Part shown: positions 60,849 through 64,000 of the stretch, piece after piece
How the letters are laid out: each line of letters starts with the position of its first letter
Numbering within the stretch: position 1 is the first letter of the stretch
Assembly (NCBI RefSeq): GCF_005280195.1
Contig: NZ_SZPR01000010.1
Coordinates: 245,787-309,786 of the forward strand
DNA length: 64,000 bases
Reading direction: 5' to 3'
Source: Streptomyces galbus
GTDB lineage: Bacteria > Actinomycetota > Actinomycetes > Streptomycetales > Streptomycetaceae
Notes under the pieces: model-generated
The model's input: the letters and a program-made list of their open reading frames with translations, nothing else
What the model was told of the DNA's origin: nothing
Databases searched by the model: none
Position numbers and translations under genes: made by a program

Positions 60849-62105
60849 TCAGGACTCCGCCTGCTCCTCCGCCTCCGGCCTCGCCTGCGCCGCCGCCGGC
60901 CGCCGGTCGAACGCCATGAGCGCGCGCTGGGCGAGCGGGTGCGTCCGCATCAGCTCACCCAGGGTCGTCCCGCCGCGGGTGATGTCCGCGAACGCCCGCC
61001 AGGCGGGCCGGAAGCCGGTGAGCGCGGCGTGGAAGACGCCGGGGCGCCGCTCGAACACCGACAGCATGCTCTTGCCGACCGCCATCTCCACACCCAGCCC
61101 CGCCTTGACGGCGAACGCGTAGTTCAGCGCCTGGCGGCGGGTGTCCACGGCGTCGTGCGCCTCGGCGATGCGCACCGCCCACTCGCCCGCGAGGCGGCCC
61201 GAGCGCAGCGCGAAGGAGATGCCCTCGCGGGTCCACGGCTCCAGCAGACCGGCCGCGTCCCCGCAGACCAGGACCCGCCCACGGGACAGCGGCGAGTCGT
61301 CGGCGCGGCACCGGGTCAGGTGGCCGGAGGAGATGCTCGGCTCGAAGCCGGCCAGGCCCAGGCGGCCGATGAAGTCCTCCAGGTACCGCTTGGTGGCGGC
61401 GCCCTCGCCGCGCGCCGAGATCACGCCCACGGTGAGCGTGTCGCCCTTGGGGAACACCCAGCCGTAACTCCCGGGCATCGGACCCCAGTCGATGAGCACG
61501 CGGCCCTTCCAGTCCTCCGCGACGGTCTCCGGGACCGGAATCTCCGCCTCCAGGCCGAGGTCCACCTGGTCCACCTTCACCCCGACGTGGGCTCCTATGC
61601 GGCTGGCGCTGCCGTCGGCGCCGACCACCGCGCGGGCCAGCAGCGTCTCGCCGCCCTGGAGGACGACCGCGACGGTGCGCCGGTCCGGGACGGACGAGCC
61701 GTGCTGCTCGACGCGCGTCACCGTGACGCCGGTGCGCAGCTCGGCGCCCGCCTTCTGGGCGTGCTCGACCAGTTGCTGGTCGAACTCGGGCCGGTTGATC
61801 AGCCCGAACAGCATCTGCCGGGAGCGGCGGGTGCGGCTGAAGCGGCCGTTGTTCGAGAACGTCACGGCGTGCACCCGGTCCTTGAAGGGCAGCTCGAAGC
61901 CCGGCGGCAGCGCGTCTCGGGAGGGGCCGATGATGCCTCCGCCGCACGTCTTGTAGCGCGGCAGCTCCGCCTTCTCCAGCAGCAGGACGCGTCTGCCCGC
62001 GACCGCCGCCGCGTACGCCGCCGAAGCCCCCGCGGGTCCCGCGCCCACCACGACGACGTCCCACACCTGCCGCACGTCGTCCGCCGAAGAGTTCTCGCTG
62101 CTCAC
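60849..62105 (-). CDS. Geranylgeranyl reductase-family flavoprotein
   Basis: A 418-residue FAD-dependent oxidoreductase. The N-terminal Rossmann motif VVVGAGPAGASAAY, the flavin-binding LLLEKAELPRYKTCGGG and the mid-protein VCGDAAGLLEPWTREGI (FAD ribityl/pyrophosphate site) identify the group that includes geranylgeranyl reductases of archaeal and plant lipid pathways and actinobacterial menaquinone/isoprenoid-chain reductases. It would saturate double bonds of isoprenoid lipids such as menaquinone. The GTG at 62105 is the natural start. It stands apart from other lipid genes here. Confidence 0.88.
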   Translation of the reverse strand: MSSENSSADDVRQVWDVVVVGAGPAGASAAYAAAVAGRRVLLLEKAELPRYKTCGGGIIGPSRDALPPGFELPFKDRVHAVTFSNNGRFSRTRRSRQMLFGLINRPEFDQQLVEHAQKAGAELRTGVTVTRVEQHGSSVPDRRTVAVVLQGGETLLARAVVGADGSASRIGAHVGVKVDQVDLGLEAEIPVPETVAEDWKGRVLIDWGPMPGSYGWVFPKGDTLTVGVISARGEGAATKRYLEDFIGRLGLAGFEPSISSGHLTRCRADDSPLSRGRVLVCGDAAGLLEPWTREGISFALRSGRLAGEWAVRIAEAHDAVDTRRQALNYAFAVKAGLGVEMAVGKSMLSVFERRPGVFHAALTGFRPAWRAFADITRGGTTLGELMRTHPLAQRALMAFDRRPAAAQARPEAEEQAES

Positions 62106-62299
62106 GATGGTCTGCTGCTCCCGATCCCGCCGCCTGCCGCTGCTGTCCCCCGCATCCTACGGCGGAGATCGTCACGCGCCGCAGGCCAGGGAGACGACCG
62201 CGACGTGCCTCGCGCCCCGGCAGGCGCGTACGCTCGCACGGTCGTTACGCACACACGTGCGCTCACGAGTACAACGTCGCACCCACAAGGAGCGTGCCC

Positions 62300-63655
62300 A
62301 TGTCGTCGCATCCGATCGCCGGGACCGTCGCCGCGCTGATGCCGCAGGCCAGGACGGAGCTGGCCGAGCTGGTGGCCTTCCGGTCGGTGGCGGACTTCGA
62401 CCAGTTCCCGAGGAGCGAGAGCGAGGCCGCCGCGCGCTGGATCACGGACGCGCTGACCGCCGAGGGCTTCCAGGACGTGGCCGTGCTCGACACGCCCGAC
62501 GGCACGCAGTCGGTGTACGGCTACCTGCCCGGCCCCGAGGGTGCGAAGACCGTCCTGCTCTACGCCCACTACGACGTGCAGCCCCCGCTGGACGAGGCCG
62601 GCTGGACCACTCCGCCGTTCGAGCTGACCGAGCGGGACGGCCGCTGGTACGGGCGTGGCGCCGCCGACTGCAAGGGCGGCCTGGTCATGCACCTGCTCGC
62701 GCTGCGCGCCCTGAAGGCGAACGGCGGGGTCCCGGTGCACGTCAAGGTGATCGCCGAGGGCTCCGAGGAGCAGGGCACGGGCGGTCTGGAGCGGTACGCC
62801 GAGGAGCACCCGGAGCTGCTGGCCGCCGACACCATCGTCATCGGCGACGCGGGCAACTTCCGCGTCGGCCTGCCCACCGTCACCTCGACGCTGCGCGGCA
62901 TGACCATGCTGCGGGTGCGGGTCGACACGCTGGCGGGCAACCTGCACTCCGGGCAGTTCGGCGGTGCCGCGCCCGACGCGCTGGCCGCGCTGATCCGGGT
63001 CCTGGACTCGCTGCGCGCCGAGGACGGCTCGACCACGGTCGACGGCCTCACCGGCGGGGCGTCCTGGGAGGGCCTGCAGTACGCGGAGGACCAGTTCCGC
63101 CAGGACGCCAAGGTCCTGGACGGCGTGGACCTGATCGGCTCCGGCACGGTCGCGGACCGCATCTGGGCCCGCCCGGCCGTCACCGTCCTCGGCATCGACT
63201 GCCCGCCGGTGGTGGGCGCCACGCCGTCCGTGCAGGCGAGCGCGCGGGCCCTGATCAGCCTGCGGGTGCCGCCGGGCGTGGACGCGGCGGAGGCCACCAA
63301 GCTGCTCCAGGCCCACGTCAAGGCCCACACGCCGTGGAACGCGCGCGTGCGCGTGGAACAGGTCGGCCAGGGCCAGCCCTTCAGCGCCGACACCACCAGC
63401 CCGGCGTACGCCGCGATGGCCGACGCGATGGCGGTCGCCTACCCCGGCCAGGAGATGCAGTACGCGGGCCAGGGCGGCTCCATCCCGCTGTGCAACACCC
63501 TCGCCGGCCTGTACCCGAGCGCGGAGATCCTGCTGATCGGCCTCAGCGAGCCGGAGGCCCAGATCCACGCGGTCAACGAGAGCGTCTCCCCCGAGGAACT
63601 CGAGCGCCTCGCGGTGGCGGAGGCCCTGTTCCTGACCAACTACGCGAAGGGCTGA
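62300..63655 (+). CDS. M20-family metallopeptidase (dipeptidase)
   Basis: A 451-residue zinc peptidase of the M20 family (dipeptidase/PepV/CNDP type). LLYAHYDVQPP holds the first metal His, GRGAADCKGG the bridging Asp, IAEGSEEQG the catalytic Glu and metal Glu, and the lid domain precedes a final NTLAGLYPSAE region. It would cleave dipeptides with a free amino end in the cytosol. The ATG at 62300 follows AAGGAG. It reads alone on the plus strand and ends in a hairpin; a divergent flavoprotein lies upstream. Confidence 0.95.
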   Translation: MSSHPIAGTVAALMPQARTELAELVAFRSVADFDQFPRSESEAAARWITDALTAEGFQDVAVLDTPDGTQSVYGYLPGPEGAKTVLLYAHYDVQPPLDEAGWTTPPFELTERDGRWYGRGAADCKGGLVMHLLALRALKANGGVPVHVKVIAEGSEEQGTGGLERYAEEHPELLAADTIVIGDAGNFRVGLPTVTSTLRGMTMLRVRVDTLAGNLHSGQFGGAAPDALAALIRVLDSLRAEDGSTTVDGLTGGASWEGLQYAEDQFRQDAKVLDGVDLIGSGTVADRIWARPAVTVLGIDCPPVVGATPSVQASARALISLRVPPGVDAAEATKLLQAHVKAHTPWNARVRVEQVGQGQPFSADTTSPAYAAMADAMAVAYPGQEMQYAGQGGSIPLCNTLAGLYPSAEILLIGLSEPEAQIHAVNESVSPEELERLAVAEALFLTNYAKG

Positions 63656-63684
63656 CCCGCGCAGCCCGACGACCCCGGCCCCGG

Positions 63685-63709
63685 CCCCGGCCCGCTCGGT
63701 GGGCCGGGG
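63685..63709 (+). terminator. Hairpin terminator after the M20 peptidase
   Basis: A 9-bp perfect stem (arm CCCCGGCCC) with a 7-base loop, 30 bp after the stop codon and before the convergent ALF-repeat gene. Confidence 0.55.
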
Positions 63710-63812
63710 GCCGCACACCGGAGGGCACCGGGCCCGCCGGGTGGGGCCGCCGGCACACGCAGGTGCAGACAGCCCCACCCGGGTGACGCGCCGTGGTGCG
63801 GCGCCGTGCCGG

Positions 63813-64000
63813 TCAGGCGACCTGGTACCTGCCGACTTCCAGGAAGTGGCGCAGCGCTTCGGGCGTGTTGTCGTCGAGGGCGGCGTTGGCTGCCGCGCGC
63901 AGGGCCGGGCTGATGGACGGGTCGGCGAGGATTCGGGCTATGGCGACGCGGTCGTCCTCGGCCTGGGCGATCCGGTAGCCGCTCTCCAGCCAGGCGCGCA
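63813..64000 (-). CDS. ALF-repeat-containing protein, C-terminal fragment (runs off the window)
   Basis: The last 61 residues of a longer protein are present. They read as ALF repeats: DDRVAIARILADPSIS, then ALRAAANAALDDN and ALRHFLEVGRYQ, the roughly 40-residue helical unit with Ala-Leu-x-x-Phe-Leu spacing found in secreted or surface Streptomyces proteins. The stop at 63813 is clear. The N-terminus, signal peptide and repeat number lie beyond base 64000, so location cannot be confirmed. Confidence 0.75.
   Translation of the reverse strand, partial: RAWLESGYRIAQAEDDRVAIARILADPSISPALRAAANAALDDNTPEALRHFLEVGRYQVA

Overview
This is chromosomal DNA from a very GC-rich actinomycete, almost certainly a Streptomyces. 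The grounds are the strong third-position G/C bias in every convincing gene, frequent GTG starts, several leaderless-looking starts preceded by a TAG-type -10 box, mycothiol- and F420-type enzymes, and many small families typical of Streptomyces (DUF6332, DUF6643, DUF6629, DUF4865, ALF repeats). I see no rRNA, tRNA, CRISPR array, insertion sequence, integrase or phage gene. The window is a mosaic of short metabolic and transport operons, most with their own one-component regulator.

Layout. 1-908: class F sortase (cut by the window edge) and a probable sortase substrate. 1227-3691: PEP-mutase-family lyase, PLP dehydratase and its YheO-type regulator. 4140-9277: MMPL exporter, a protein carrying a DNA microsatellite, a one-helix membrane peptide and a 14-TM exporter. 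9496-11925: glycerol uptake (glpF-glpK). 12071-16394: an MHS transporter, a GAF/PucR regulator and 3-hydroxybutyrate dehydrogenase, whose two promoters share one operator-like motif. 16449-21277: Nudix hydrolase, lnt, PH-like membrane protein, Asp/Glu racemase and HpnB-like glycosyltransferase. 21281-25087: double TerD protein, Tyr/Gln/Pro-rich DUF6643 protein, MOSC protein and Rv1733c-like membrane protein. 25238-30202: a beta-helix/AAA+ fusion and a giant membrane protein ending in a lipase-like domain. 30519-34041: DeoR regulator, cysteine synthase/desulfhydrase-like enzyme, a small protein and an RsbW-like kinase.

34209-39217: MacB-like ABC exporter with a frameshifted permease, plus a divergent TetR and DUF4865 protein. 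39244-45156: ROK regulator overlapping alkB, an RlmG-like methyltransferase, and a compact sugar-phosphate locus (ketose-bisphosphate aldolase, SIS isomerase, DeoR). 45403-49929: exporter fused to three Ig-like folds, and htpG. 50068-51475: SDR and TetR under three copies of one palindrome. 51605-56939: small conserved proteins, a YbjJ-like MFS, a mycothiol-dependent DinB-type protein and a MarR/exporter pair. 57034-60731: DUF6332, a two-component system, and TetR facing an F420 reductase. 60849-64000: geranylgeranyl-reductase-family flavoprotein, M20 dipeptidase and the 3' end of an ALF-repeat protein.

Most distinctive signals: the duplicated GG-x-HTGGGAL motif in the sortase substrate; the motif shared by the MHS and hydroxybutyrate dehydrogenase promoters; the beta-helix/AAA+ fusion; the exporter with a three-repeat C-terminal extension; the one-base frameshift in the FtsX permease; and several tandem or palindromic operator arrays (7-, 14-, 18- and 21-bp units). 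All family calls come from reading translations by eye; no database search was run.
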